64,000 nucleotides of DNA from Arthrobacter sp. ISL-65 (GTDB lineage Bacteria > Actinomycetota > Actinomycetes > Actinomycetales > Micrococcaceae), in the NCBI RefSeq assembly GCF_018613795.1, contig NZ_JAGGPN010000038.1, positions 1-64,000 of the forward strand, given 5' to 3'. Numbering within the stretch: position 1 is the first letter of the stretch; each line of letters begins with the position of its first letter. The notes beneath the pieces are model-generated. The model searched no databases, was not told the origin of the DNA, and worked only from the letters and a program-made list of their open reading frames with translations. A program made the position numbers and the translations under genes. Shown piece after piece: positions 8,149 to 17,362 of this stretch.

Positions 8149-9219
8149 CTATTCGCCGTGGGGCCTGCCCAGCCGCCGGATGCCCTTGGCTTGGTTAGCA
8201 TCCCGGATCTCCCCCACAAGCTGCTCGATCACATCCTCCAGGAACAGCACTCCTTCGGTTTGCCCGCCCGGCCCCATGACGCGCGCCAGATGTGAGCCGG
8301 AGCGCTGCATCACGGACATCGCCATTTCTATCTCGTCGTCGCGCGAGAGGTTGGCCAGTGACCGGATGCGGCTCTCCGCGATGGGCACTTCATAACCGGA
8401 TTCCGGGATGGCAAGCACATCCTTAATGTGGAGGTAGCCGGCCAGCAGGCCGTCGTCGTCCAGCATCGGGAAGCGGGAAAAGCCGGTGCGGCTGACAGCC
8501 TTTTCAAACTCCAGCGGGGAGGTCGAGGACCTCAGCATGACCAGCCGTTCCAGCGGAACCATGACATTGCCGGCGGTGTACTCCGAAAATTCGAGGGCTC
8601 CGGTGATCAGGCCGGCGTCGTCATCCACCAGGCCATGCCGCGTGGACTCCTGCACGATGGACTGAACCTCCTCCAGCGTGAAGGTGGAATTGACCTCGTC
8701 CTTGGGCTCGATGCGCATCAGCTTCAGGATGTGGTTAGCGGACCAGTTAAGCGCGGTGATTACCGGGTTCACGATCCGTGCAATGAACATCAGCGGCGGA
8801 GCCAGGAGCAGCGCTGCCTTGTCGGCAACGGAGACGGAAATGTTCTTGGGCACCATCTCCCCGAACGTCACGTGCAGGAACGTCACCAGCATCAAAGCCA
8901 CGGCGAACGCCGAGACGTCGGCAATTTCCGTCGGCACCCCCAGCCCGGCAAGAGGGACAGCCAGCAAGTGGTGGATCGCCGGCTCCGCCACCAGCAGGAT
9001 CAGCAGCGAGCACACTGTGATGCCCAGTTGCGCGCATGCCAGCATCAGCGAGACGTTCTCCATGGCCCGCAGGGTGGTCTGCGCGCGCAGGACGCCCTCG
9101 TCTGCCAGAGGCTCAATCTGGCTCCGGCGCGCGGACATGACAGCGAATTCCGCGGCCACGAAGAAGGCGTTGCCCAGGAGCAGCACCACCAGCCAGAGCA
9201 GTCCCGCCCAGTCGCTCAT
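8149..9219 (-). CDS. CNNM/CorC-type hemolysin-family membrane protein with CBS domains
   Basis: A 356-residue protein with an N-terminal DUF21/CNNM transmembrane domain (LLWLVVLLLGNAFFVAAEFA, then LMLACAQLGITVCSLLILL and two more segments, with GEMVPKNI between them). Two CBS domains follow from about residue 200 (VMVPLERLVMLRSS; FSRFPMLDDDGLLAGYLHIKDVL). It lacks most of the C-terminal CorC/HlyC domain found in its upstream paralogue. Such proteins have been linked to Mg2+ and Co2+ handling. The frame is open further upstream, but the ATG at 9219 overlaps the stop of the previous gene (ATGA) and gives the conserved start MSDWAGLLW. Confidence 0.9.
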   Translation of the reverse strand: MSDWAGLLWLVVLLLGNAFFVAAEFAVMSARRSQIEPLADEGVLRAQTTLRAMENVSLMLACAQLGITVCSLLILLVAEPAIHHLLAVPLAGLGVPTEIADVSAFAVALMLVTFLHVTFGEMVPKNISVSVADKAALLLAPPLMFIARIVNPVITALNWSANHILKLMRIEPKDEVNSTFTLEEVQSIVQESTRHGLVDDDAGLITGALEFSEYTAGNVMVPLERLVMLRSSTSPLEFEKAVSRTGFSRFPMLDDDGLLAGYLHIKDVLAIPESGYEVPIAESRIRSLANLSRDDEIEMAMSVMQRSGSHLARVMGPGGQTEGVLFLEDVIEQLVGEIRDANQAKGIRRLGRPHGE

Positions 9220-10604
9220 GACCGGCCGCCGTTCCCGGGCTTGCCGTGGTTGACGGACTTGCCGCCGTTGCCGGGCTTGCCGTGATTGGCGGCGCTGTCC
9301 CTGGATTCGCGGTGCGGCCTGAAGCAGATCCGGTCGATGCGCCGGCCGTCCATCCTGGTCACGCTGAGCGTTCCGCCGCCCGCTTCCACGGTGTCCCCAA
9401 CCGCGGGTATCCGTCCGAGCTCGCTCATGACATACCCGCCCACCGTCTCGTAAGCAGCCTCGTCGGGAACGGCGAGGCCCGGAATCTGTTCCGAAAGCTC
9501 GTCCGGCCGCATCAGGCCCGGAAAGTACCAATCACCGGAGGCGCTTTGCAGCAGCCCCGGCCGGACCTTGTCGTGCTCGTCGGCTACTTCACCCACGATT
9601 TCCTCGACCAGGTCCTCCAACGTGGCGATCCCGGCAGTTCCGCCGTACTCATCCAGCACCACGGCAAGCTGCAGGTTGCCCTCCCGCAGTTCGGCAAGCA
9701 GGGCGTCCAGGTGGATGGTTTCGGGCACCCTGAGGACGTCCGTCATGATGGCGCCCGCCTCAAGCTTCCGCCGCCGGTTCGGAGGGACCGCAATGGCCTT
9801 CTTGACGTGCACCAGGCCACGGATGTCGTCCGCCGACTCACCGATGACGGGGAAGCGCGAATATCCGCTGCGGCGGGCTGCGTCGATGATGTCCGAAACC
9901 GGCTGGTCGGCGTCGATGGTCTCAACGCGGATGCGCGGAGTCATCACGTCAGCGGCGCTGCGGCCCGAAAAGTTCAGCGTGCGGGCAATAAAGTTCGCGG
10001 TCCCCGGATCGAGTGTGCCCATGGCTGCGGACCTGCGCACCAGGGAGGCAAGCTCCGCCGGCGTGCGGGCCCCCGAGATCTCCTCCTTGGCCTCCAGCCC
10101 GAAGACGTTCAGGACCTTGTTCGAAAAACCGTTCAGGACCACGATGGCAGGCTTGAAAATGGCGGTGAAGATCAGCTGCGGCCGTGCCAGGGCGCGGCCG
10201 ATGCGGAACGCGAGGGCTATGGCCATGTTTTTGGGAACGAGCTCGCCCAGGAGCATGGACAGCCCCGTCGCGATCACCATCGCGACCACGAGGGAGACGG
10301 AACCGGCCACCGGCTCGGGGATGCCGACGGCGGCAATGGGCGCCTCGAGCAGCGCCCCCACGGACGGCTCCATAACGTAACCCGTCAATAGCGTCGTCAT
10401 GGTGATGCCGAGCTGGCAGCTGGACAGCTGCGTGGACAGGGATTTCAGGCACTTGAGCAGCGCCACTGCGGCGGTGTCACCGTCGTCAACGGCACGCTGC
10501 ACTGTTGGCTGGTCCAGCGCAATAAGGGAAAATTCGACGGCGACGAAGAAGCCGGTACCGAGGATGAGCAGCAGGCCGGCCGCGACTAGGAGCCACTCCA
10601 TCAT
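9216..10604 (-). CDS. CNNM/CorC-type hemolysin-family membrane protein, full length
   Basis: A 462-residue paralogue of the next gene. The N-terminal CNNM domain has four hydrophobic segments (MEWLLVAAGLLLILGTGFFV onward) and GELVPKNMAIA. Two CBS domains (VMTPRIRVETID; RFPVIGESADDIRGLVHVK) are followed by a CorC_HlyC domain with LDEYGGTAGIATLEDLVEEI. The C-terminus ends in a Gly/Asn-rich tail where NHGKPGNGGKSV is nearly repeated. Two adjacent ATG codons (10604, 10601) are possible starts; the open frame before them does not look coding. It forms an operon with the shorter paralogue. Confidence 0.9.
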   Translation of the reverse strand: MMEWLLVAAGLLLILGTGFFVAVEFSLIALDQPTVQRAVDDGDTAAVALLKCLKSLSTQLSSCQLGITMTTLLTGYVMEPSVGALLEAPIAAVGIPEPVAGSVSLVVAMVIATGLSMLLGELVPKNMAIALAFRIGRALARPQLIFTAIFKPAIVVLNGFSNKVLNVFGLEAKEEISGARTPAELASLVRRSAAMGTLDPGTANFIARTLNFSGRSAADVMTPRIRVETIDADQPVSDIIDAARRSGYSRFPVIGESADDIRGLVHVKKAIAVPPNRRRKLEAGAIMTDVLRVPETIHLDALLAELREGNLQLAVVLDEYGGTAGIATLEDLVEEIVGEVADEHDKVRPGLLQSASGDWYFPGLMRPDELSEQIPGLAVPDEAAYETVGGYVMSELGRIPAVGDTVEAGGGTLSVTRMDGRRIDRICFRPHRESRDSAANHGKPGNGGKSVNHGKPGNGGRS

Positions 10605-10710
10605 GGGCCAACCGGAAGTCGTCGGCGGCAGCGGCCCGGGCCAGTGGGTTTGCCGGCGCTGTGGTCGGGCTCTGCGGCGCTGACCGCGCTCCGCTGAGAG
10701 CCCCCAGGCC

Positions 10711-10754
10711 GGCACCTGGATTTACCGTCCATGGCACCTATATTTACCGTCCAT
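10711..10754. repeat. 22-base tandem duplication
   Basis: Positions 10711-10732 and 10733-10754 are the same 22-base unit (GGCACCT, two variable bases, ATTTACCGTCCAT), matching at 20 of 22 places. It lies in the gap between the CNNM operon and kgd. No function is apparent. The rest of 10605-11055 shows no further gene that I can support; it must hold the kgd promoter, but I could not fix its boxes. Confidence 0.75.
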
Positions 10755-11055
10755 AAGGATTGCAGTCTACAGGAGCAACGCGCGGCCACAGAGGACTAAA
10801 GCGGCTCGTCCGGCCCGTCCGGAACCGGCTCCCGGGCATGGCGGGTAGGACTCGGTTCGGGGCTCATTTGGACCCCATTTCGCCATAATTCGGGCGGTAC
10901 ATGATTTGGGTCACCCTTATTGGCAGTTAACCCGGAACGGTCATTAGACTGGCAAAGGTCTGGGTTCATAGGACACAGAAACTGGTTCGATCGTTGTGCC
11001 GTGGCACCTTAGGCGACCAGAGGGAAATCAAACTCATGGAAGAGGCGTATTTCAA

Positions 11056-14000
11056 GTGCCAGAGCAGCCTAGCCACCGTCTGCCAGAGGAATTTGGTGGA
11101 AACGAGTGGCTCGTTGACGAACTGTACGAGCGTTACCAACAGGACAAGAACACGGTTGATGCCAAGTGGTGGCCCCTGTTCGAATCATTCGACAGCGGCA
11201 ACGGTCCATCTTCCAACGGCGTGCCGGCAGTGACGTCACCGGTGGCCAATCCGGCTACCCGCGAACTGCCTGTTGTCACTCCCCCGGCGCCCGCGAAGGC
11301 ACCGGCATCCGCTACTCCCGCGGCCCAGACGCCTGCGGCAGCTCCGGCACCGGCGCCGGCGGCAGCCCCCGCCCAGCCTGCACCTGCCAAGAAGGCGCCG
11401 GCAACGGTAGCCCGCGACGGCGCCAAGAAGACCGAGGCGGGCACCGCCCAGCCTATCCCGGCCCAGCTGCCGAAGAACGTCAAGGCTCCCACCGCCCCCG
11501 AGGAAGACGTCGTATCCGTCCTCCGCGGACCTGCCAAGGCCATTGCGACGAACATGGTCACCAGCCTCGAGGTGCCCACGGCCACCAGCGTCAGGGCGGT
11601 TCCGGCCAAGCTCCTGATCGACAACCGGGTTGTCATCAACTCCAACCTGGCCCGCGCCCGCGGCGGCAAAGTCTCCTTCACCCACCTCATCGGCTACGCC
11701 GTTGTCCGGGCACTGTCCCAGTTCCCCTCCATGAACGTGTACTACGACGAGGTTGACGGCAAGCCGGTGGCGGTCCAGCCGGCACACGTGAACTTCGGCA
11801 TCGCCATCGACATGCCCAAGCCCGACGGCACCCGCCTTCTGATGGTTCCCAACATCAAGAAGGCCGAAACCATGAACTTTGCGGAGTTCTGGCACACCTA
11901 TGAAGACCTCATCAAGCGTGCCCGCAACGGCAAGCTGACGGCAGACGACCACGCCGGCACCACTGTGTCGCTGACCAACCCGGGCGGCATCGGCACCGTG
12001 CACTCCGTGCCCCGCCTCTCGAAGGGCCAGGCCGCCATCATCGGCGTCGGTGCCCTCGACTACCCGGCCGAATGGCAGGGCGCCAGCGAGAAGATCATCG
12101 CCCAGAACGCCATCAGCAAGATCCTCACCCTGACCTCCACGTATGACCACCGCGTCATCCAGGGTGCAGGCAGCGGCGAATTCCTCAAGCTCGTCCACTC
12201 CCTGCTCCTCGGCGCGCAGAACTTCTACGACGAGATCTTCGAAGCGCTGCGCATCCCGTACGAGCCTGTGCGCTGGAGCCCGGACCTGCAGGTGGACCCG
12301 GCCGACCAGATCAACAAGGTCGCCCGGATCCAGCAGCTGATCCACTCCTACCGCGTGCGCGGCCACCTGATGGCGGACACCGATCCCCTCGAGTACGTCC
12401 AGCGCAAGCACCCCGACCTCGACGTCCTCACCTACGGCCTGACCCTGTGGGACCTCGACCGCGAGTGGCCCACGGGCGGCTTCGGCGGCAAGCCGATGCT
12501 CAAGTTCCGCGACATCCTGGGCGTGCTCCGGGACGCCTACTGCCGCACCACGGGCATCGAGTACATGCACATCCAGGACCCGGCTGAACGCAAGTGGTTC
12601 CAGGACCAGCTGGAGCACCCTTACTCCAAGCCGAGCCGCGACGAGCAGCTGCGCATCGTCTCCAAGCTGAACGCCGCAGAGGCGTTCGAGACGTTCCTGC
12701 AGACCAAGTTCGTGGGCCAGAAGCGGTTCTCGCTTGAGGGCGGCGAGTCGCTGATTCCGCTGCTGGATGCGGTCATCTCCGACGCAGCCGACGACGGACT
12801 GGACGAGGTTGCCATCGGCATGGCCCACCGCGGCCGCCTGAACGTGCTGACCAACATCGCCGGCAAGACCTACGCCCAAGTGTTCCGCGAGTTCGAAGGC
12901 ACCCAGGACCCACGCTCCGTGCAGGGTTCCGGCGACGTCAAGTACCACCTCGGCACCGAGGGCACTTTCACGTCGGATAACGGCAAAGAGACCAAGGTCT
13001 ACCTCGCCGCCAACCCCTCCCACCTCGAGGCCGTCGATTCGGTCCTCGAGGGCATCGTCCGCGCCAAGCAGGACCGGCTGGACCAGGGACAGTCGTTCCC
13101 CGTGCTGCCCATCATGGTTCACGGTGACGCTGCCTTCGCCGGCCAGGGTGTTGTGGCGGAAACGCTCAACCTGTCCCAGCTGCGCGGCTACCGCACCGGC
13201 GGAACGATTCACATCGTGGTCAACAACCAGGTCGGTTTCACCACCGCACCGTCCTCGTCGCGTTCGTCCACGTACTCCACGGACGTCGCCAAGATGATCC
13301 AGGCTCCGGTCTTCCACGTGAACGGCGACGACCCCGAGGCAGTTGTCCGCATCGGCCAGCTCGCCTACGAGTTCCGCCAGCGGTTCCACAAGGACGTTGT
13401 CATCGACATGGTCTGCTACCGCCGCCGCGGTCACAACGAGGGCGATGACCCCTCGATGACGCAGCCGCTGATGTACAACCTCATCGAAGCCAAGCGGTCC
13501 GTGCGCAAGCTCTACACCGAATCGCTGATCGGACGCGGTGACATCACCGAGGAAGAAGCCGAGCAGCTGCTCCGCGACTACCAGGAACGCCTCGAGCGCG
13601 TCTTCGCCGAGACCCACGCGGCCCAGACCTCGCCCATTCCGATCATCACGGCCGATTCGGCTGCGGTGTCGGACATCGAGCGTCCCCAGGCACAGCAGTC
13701 CGACATCGGAACGAACGCCCCGGCGTCCACGGCGATCTCGGCCGACACCCTGGCCCGCATCGGCAAGGCCCACGTGGAGATCCCCGAGGGCTTCACCGTC
13801 CACGCGAAGCTCAAGCAGCTGCTGGAGAAGCGTGAGCAGATGTCCCGTGAGGGTGGCATCGACTGGGGCTTCGGCGAGATTGCCGCTTTCGGATCGCTGA
13901 TCATGGAAGGCGTACCCGTTCGCCTTGCCGGCCAGGATTCACGCCGTGGCACGTTCGTCCAGCGCCACGCCGTGTTCCACGACCGCGCCAACGGCAACGA

Positions 14001-14880
14001 GTGGCTGCCACTGGGTAACCTGTCGGACAACCAGGCCAAGCTCTGGATTTACGACTCCCTGCTGTCCGAATACGCGGCCATGGGCTTCGAATACGGCTAC
14101 TCCGTGGAGCGCCCCGACGCCCTGGTCCTGTGGGAGGCGCAGTTCGGTGACTTCGTCAACGGCGCGCAGACCATCATCGATGAGTTCATCTCGTCCGCCG
14201 AGCAGAAGTGGGGGCAACGCTCCTCGCTGGTGCTCATGCTGCCCCACGGCTACGAAGGTCAGGGTCCGGACCACTCGTCCGCACGGATCGAGCGCTTCCT
14301 GCAGATGTGCGCCGAAGAGAACATGATCGTGGCCAACCCCACGACGGCCGCCTCGCACTTCCACCTGCTGCGCCGCCAGGCCTACAGCCGGCCCCGCAAG
14401 CCGCTCATCATCTTCACGCCGAAGCAGCTGCTGCGCCTCAAGGCCGCTGCCTCGTCCGTGGAGGACTTCACCACCGGCGGCTTCCGCCCGGTGATCGGTG
14501 AGCACGAGCAGCTGCAGGGGGACGCCGTCGAACGCGTTCTCCTGGTCTCCGGACGCCTGTACTACGACCTGCTGTCCACGCGCCAGAAGACGGGCGACAA
14601 GTCGACGGCGATCGTCCGCGTCGAGCAGCTGTACCCGCTGCCGCAGGCGGAGATCGAAGCCGAACTGGCCAAGTACCCGAACGCTGAAGTGGTCTGGGCG
14701 CAGGACGAACCCGCCAACCAGGGTCCGTGGCCGTTCATGGGCCTGCACCTGCCAACCGCCCTGGACCGGAAGGTGCGCCTGGTCTCACGCCCGGCTTCGG
14801 CTTCCACCGCGGCCGGCTCCATGAAGCGCCACGCTGCGGAGCAGGACACGCTCCTGAAGCAGGCATTCGCCCGTAAGTAG
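11056..14880 (+). CDS. kgd: Multifunctional 2-oxoglutarate decarboxylase/dehydrogenase E1 with succinyltransferase domain (Kgd)
   Basis: A 1274-residue TCA-cycle enzyme fusing an E2-type acyltransferase domain to thiamine-diphosphate E1, the actinobacterial form of the 2-oxoglutarate dehydrogenase core. Order: an N-terminal helix (FGGNEWLVDELYERYQQ) that recruits partners; an Ala/Pro linker (about 40-150); an E2-like domain with TYDHRVIQGAGSGEFL; the E1 domain with GMAHRGRLNVL, GDAAFAGQG and a Mg-ThDP loop ending NNQVGFTT; and a transketolase-like C-terminal part (HGYEGQGPDHSS). The frame opens at 10996, but the GTG at 11056 (start VPEQPSHRLPEEFGG) has GGAAGAGG ten bases before it and matches the family start. 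Confidence 0.95.
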   Translation: MPEQPSHRLPEEFGGNEWLVDELYERYQQDKNTVDAKWWPLFESFDSGNGPSSNGVPAVTSPVANPATRELPVVTPPAPAKAPASATPAAQTPAAAPAPAPAAAPAQPAPAKKAPATVARDGAKKTEAGTAQPIPAQLPKNVKAPTAPEEDVVSVLRGPAKAIATNMVTSLEVPTATSVRAVPAKLLIDNRVVINSNLARARGGKVSFTHLIGYAVVRALSQFPSMNVYYDEVDGKPVAVQPAHVNFGIAIDMPKPDGTRLLMVPNIKKAETMNFAEFWHTYEDLIKRARNGKLTADDHAGTTVSLTNPGGIGTVHSVPRLSKGQAAIIGVGALDYPAEWQGASEKIIAQNAISKILTLTSTYDHRVIQGAGSGEFLKLVHSLLLGAQNFYDEIFEALRIPYEPVRWSPDLQVDPADQINKVARIQQLIHSYRVRGHLMADTDPLEYVQRKHPDLDVLTYGLTLWDLDREWPTGGFGGKPMLKFRDILGVLRDAYCRTTGIEYMHIQDPAERKWFQDQLEHPYSKPSRDEQLRIVSKLNAAEAFETFLQTKFVGQKRFSLEGGESLIPLLDAVISDAADDGLDEVAIGMAHRGRLNVLTNIAGKTYAQVFREFEGTQDPRSVQGSGDVKYHLGTEGTFTSDNGKETKVYLAANPSHLEAVDSVLEGIVRAKQDRLDQGQSFPVLPIMVHGDAAFAGQGVVAETLNLSQLRGYRTGGTIHIVVNNQVGFTTAPSSSRSSTYSTDVAKMIQAPVFHVNGDDPEAVVRIGQLAYEFRQRFHKDVVIDMVCYRRRGHNEGDDPSMTQPLMYNLIEAKRSVRKLYTESLIGRGDITEEEAEQLLRDYQERLERVFAETHAAQTSPIPIITADSAAVSDIERPQAQQSDIGTNAPASTAISADTLARIGKAHVEIPEGFTVHAKLKQLLEKREQMSREGGIDWGFGEIAAFGSLIMEGVPVRLAGQDSRRGTFVQRHAVFHDRANGNEWLPLGNLSDNQAKLWIYDSLLSEYAAMGFEYGYSVERPDALVLWEAQFGDFVNGAQTIIDEFISSAEQKWGQRSSLVLMLPHGYEGQGPDHSSARIERFLQMCAEENMIVANPTTAASHFHLLRRQAYSRPRKPLIIFTPKQLLRLKAAASSVEDFTTGGFRPVIGEHEQLQGDAVERVLLVSGRLYYDLLSTRQKTGDKSTAIVRVEQLYPLPQAEIEAELAKYPNAEVVWAQDEPANQGPWPFMGLHLPTALDRKVRLVSRPASASTAAGSMKRHAAEQDTLLKQAFARK

Positions 14881-14886
14881 CAGAAA

Positions 14887-14935
14887 AGCTGCCCGGCCGG
14901 ACGGTGACATACCGTTCCAGCCGGGCAGTTCTGTT
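14887..14935 (+). terminator. Rho-independent terminator after kgd
   Basis: A hairpin with CTGCCCGGC (14889-14897) pairing with GCCGGGCAG (14920-14928), extended inside by ACGGT/ACCGT, followed by TTCTGTTT. It starts eight bases after the kgd stop. Confidence 0.8.
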
Positions 14936-15022
14936 TAATCGGCGTGAGTTAATGGACCTTTAGGCTGGCATGCAAACGGTCCGTATCCGGGACACGCCCT
15001 CCCAACAAGTGAAGAGGTAGTA

Positions 15023-15622
15023 GTGGAAGACAGGAAGCTGCGGATTGCGGCTGTTGGAGATGAACTGCTGGCCGGGCTCGGCGATCCCCGGGCGCTGGGA
15101 TGGCTGGGCCGGGTGCTCGCCCGCACTCCGCAGGACGGCATGACGGTGGAAAGTTTTTCCCTTCCGTGCCCCCAGGAAGGCACTGAGGGGCTGGCCGCGC
15201 GCTGGCTCGAGGAGGCTGGCCGCAGGTTCAGCGACAACCACGAGAACCGCCTGGTCATCGGGCTTTCCGGCCGGGACATCGAGTTCGGGCTGTCCACGGC
15301 CCGGAGCCGGCTGAATCTCGCCAACATCCTGGATTCAGCTACCCAGAGGCGGCTGGAGGTCTTCGTCGTGGGGCCGCCTCCCACCCTGGATCCGGTGCAG
15401 AACCGCCGCCTCGGCGAGCTGAACACTGCCTTCGCCGACGTCACCACCCGGCGCAAGCACCTCTACGTAGACACATTCTCACCGCTGCTCAACCATGAGC
15501 AGTGGCGCCAGGACCTCGCAGCCAACAACGGCACGCCAGGGCAGGCAGGCTACGGGCTGATGGCATGGCTGGTGCTGCACCGCGGCTGGTTTCAGTGGTT
15601 GGGGATGGACACACCGGAGTAG
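15023..15622 (+). CDS. GDSL-fold protein lacking catalytic residues
   Basis: A 199-residue SGNH/GDSL-like protein by layout: block I AAVGDELLAG at residue 9, block III IGLSGRD, a strand VFVVGPPPT and block V GTPGQAGYGLMAW. In active enzymes block I is GDS, block III holds Asn in GxND and block V is DxxHPxxxG. Here the serine is Glu, the Asn is Arg, and the Asp-His pair is replaced (NNGTPGQAG). The protein therefore looks like a pseudoenzyme or a binding protein rather than an esterase. GTG start at 15023 with GAAGAGG well placed at 15011. No signal peptide. Confidence 0.75.
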   Translation: MEDRKLRIAAVGDELLAGLGDPRALGWLGRVLARTPQDGMTVESFSLPCPQEGTEGLAARWLEEAGRRFSDNHENRLVIGLSGRDIEFGLSTARSRLNLANILDSATQRRLEVFVVGPPPTLDPVQNRRLGELNTAFADVTTRRKHLYVDTFSPLLNHEQWRQDLAANNGTPGQAGYGLMAWLVLHRGWFQWLGMDTPE

Positions 15623-15634
15623 GAAAAAGCTACT

Positions 15635-15698
15635 CGCGATATATCTTGATCTTCCACGGCTGACGGGATAGCGTGGCTTGCACAGTCACGATATATCG
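15635..15698. promoter_or_regulatory. Two CGATATATC operators before the DUF4097-PadR pair
   Basis: CGCGATATATC at 15635-15645 and the perfect palindrome CGATATATCG at 15689-15698 flank the likely promoter of the DUF4097 gene. The second ends six bases before the GGAGGA ribosome site. Since a PadR repressor is encoded in the same transcript, these are its probable binding sites, making the operon autoregulated. That link is inferred from position and symmetry. Confidence 0.65.
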
Positions 15699-15709
15699 CA
15701 ACTGGAGGA

Positions 15710-16540
15710 ATGATGGAAGAAAATTCCTGGACCGTCACCGGCCCGCACACCATGGACGTCGACGGCGTCTCGCACCTTAAGGTGGGTATCGTCCGTGGCA
15801 GGTTCGACATCGTCACGCACGATGAGGCTGTTGTCCGGATCGAGGTGTCGGACGTGCACGGGGATCCGCTGGCCGTGTCCGTGACAGGCGGCCGCCTCGA
15901 AATCCGCCACCAGTTGCATGGGCCGCAGGGCTGGTTCAAGAACCTGATGGATTCGGTCAACAACAGCAGCGACAACTCCGTGGTCATCAGCATCGCCGTC
16001 CCAGCCGGCGTCGAGGTCGAGGCGGGCACCGTCAGCGGGGACGGACTGGTCTCGGGTGTCCACGGCCGGACACGGCTGAGCACGGTGACCGGCTCCCTGC
16101 TGGCGGACGGGACCTCCGGAGACCTGCACGTCAACACCGTCAGCGGCGAGGTGATCGCCCGCAACCATAGCGGCGTCCTCACGGCCAAGAGCGTCTCGGG
16201 CGAGGTCACGGCGTCCGGCCAGTTCAGCAACATCCGGGCCAACACCGTGAGCGGCGACATGAGCTTCGATTTGCACGGCTTCACCCACGACTTCGGCGCG
16301 AACTCCGTGTCCGGGGACCTGACCGTCCGCGTGCCGCACGACGTCGGCGTGGACATCGTGGCCCAGTCGGCCACCGGTCCGGTGGTCGTCGACGACCGGA
16401 AGTACGGCCACCCCGGCGGCAAGGTTCAGACCATCTCGGGCCCGGACGCCAGACTCATGCTGGTCCGGACCAACTCCGTGTCCGGAAAGACGTCCATCTT
16501 CCATGGCCAGGCACCCGCCACCGCGGAACCGGCGCTCTGA
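15710..16540 (+). CDS. DUF4097-family beta-strand repeat protein
   Basis: A 276-residue protein made of short repeats with the motif TVSGE/TVSGD (seen about seven times between residues 105 and 260), typical of the DUF4097 beta-helix adhesin-like fold. No signal peptide or membrane segment is visible. It is encoded directly before a PadR regulator with stop and start sharing one base (TGATG), a pairing common in Actinobacteria and Firmicutes in envelope-stress settings. GGAGGA touches the first ATG, so the second ATG at 15713 is a slightly better placed start. Function unknown. Confidence 0.85.
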   Translation: MMEENSWTVTGPHTMDVDGVSHLKVGIVRGRFDIVTHDEAVVRIEVSDVHGDPLAVSVTGGRLEIRHQLHGPQGWFKNLMDSVNNSSDNSVVISIAVPAGVEVEAGTVSGDGLVSGVHGRTRLSTVTGSLLADGTSGDLHVNTVSGEVIARNHSGVLTAKSVSGEVTASGQFSNIRANTVSGDMSFDLHGFTHDFGANSVSGDLTVRVPHDVGVDIVAQSATGPVVVDDRKYGHPGGKVQTISGPDARLMLVRTNSVSGKTSIFHGQAPATAEPAL

Positions 16541-17145
16541 TGCCTCCCGTCTTTGCCCACGGCGCGCTCCGGCTCTATCTGCTGGCGCTCCTCGAGGCGG
16601 GCCCAAAGCACGGATATGAACTCATCAAGGCGCTCAGCGACCGGTTCGGCGGCACCTACTCCCCCAGCGCCGGCACCATCTATCCGCGCCTGGGCAAGCT
16701 GGAGGAGGAAGGCCTGGTGGCCACGGAATCCCAGGGGCGCCGCACCAACTACCGCATCACGGCTGCGGGCCTGGCTGAGCTGAACAGCCGGCGCGAGGAG
16801 CTGGAGACCGTGGAGAACGACATTGCAGCATCCGTCCGCCGGCTCGCCGATGACCTTCGCGCCGACATCCGGAGCAACATGCGCGGGCTGCGCGCGGACC
16901 TGGCGGCCACAGCGGAAGCGGCACGCACCGCGGCCAGGTCGGCGGCGCCGACGGGTCAGGGCCGCTACACCGCGGAAGGGCAGCGCATGCTCAAGGAGGC
17001 GGAGATGCTGCTGCAGGCGTTCCGGGACGACATGCGCGCCGAGCTGCGCCTGCAAACCAGCGCCCGGCCCATGACGCCGGTGGCTTTGGAAACCGTGCGG
17101 ACCGTGCTGGACCAGGCCCGGGTCTCGATCCGCAACTCACTGTAG
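16540..17145 (+). CDS. PadR family transcriptional regulator
   Basis: A 201-residue repressor. The N-terminal winged helix (LRLYLLALLEAGPKHGYELIKAL...YSPSAGTIYPRLGKLEEEGLV) is the PadR signature. A long basic, alanine-rich C-terminal region with coiled-coil character (residues 75-185) replaces the usual short PadR dimer helix. Its start overlaps the DUF4097 stop, so the two are co-expressed. It most likely binds the CGATATATCG sites upstream of the pair and represses its own operon. The inducer is unknown. Confidence 0.9.
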   Translation: MPPVFAHGALRLYLLALLEAGPKHGYELIKALSDRFGGTYSPSAGTIYPRLGKLEEEGLVATESQGRRTNYRITAAGLAELNSRREELETVENDIAASVRRLADDLRADIRSNMRGLRADLAATAEAARTAARSAAPTGQGRYTAEGQRMLKEAEMLLQAFRDDMRAELRLQTSARPMTPVALETVRTVLDQARVSIRNSL

Positions 17146-17268
17146 GCGCAGTCCGGGCACCGGGACCCGCTTCCCTGCCCCCCGCGCCGCGGCCGGTTCG
17201 CAGCCTGTCCGCTGATATGGGAGACTAGAGGGCAACTCTTTTGGGTAACGAAATTAAGGAGGCCAGCT

Positions 17269-17343
17269 ATGAGCAAGCGTGCACGTAAGCGTCGTGACCG
17301 TAAGCGTGGCGGCGCGAACCACGGGAAGCGCCCCAACACCTAA
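17269..17343 (+). CDS. Ribosomal protein bL37 (24 residues)
   Basis: A tiny gene coding for a 24-residue, very basic peptide: MSKRARKRRDRKRGG followed by ANHGKRPNT. It has a strong AAGGAGG ribosome site eight bases upstream. Sequence and size match the actinobacterial 50S protein bL37 (family with AURKAIP1/COX24-like basic motif), first recognised in mycobacterial ribosome structures. It stands alone between padR and a strong bidirectional hairpin, so it probably has its own promoter in 17146-17250. Such a short gene is easily missed by gene callers. Confidence 0.85.
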   Translation: MSKRARKRRDRKRGGANHGKRPNT

Positions 17344-17362
17344 GCCACGGCTTGAACCGAAG

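Noticed and set aside
11236..13803. An 855-residue open frame antisense to kgd
   Set aside because: It mirrors the kgd codons in GC-rich DNA, is very rich in Val/Leu/Gly/Asp/His/Arg without any known motif, and has no ribosome site.
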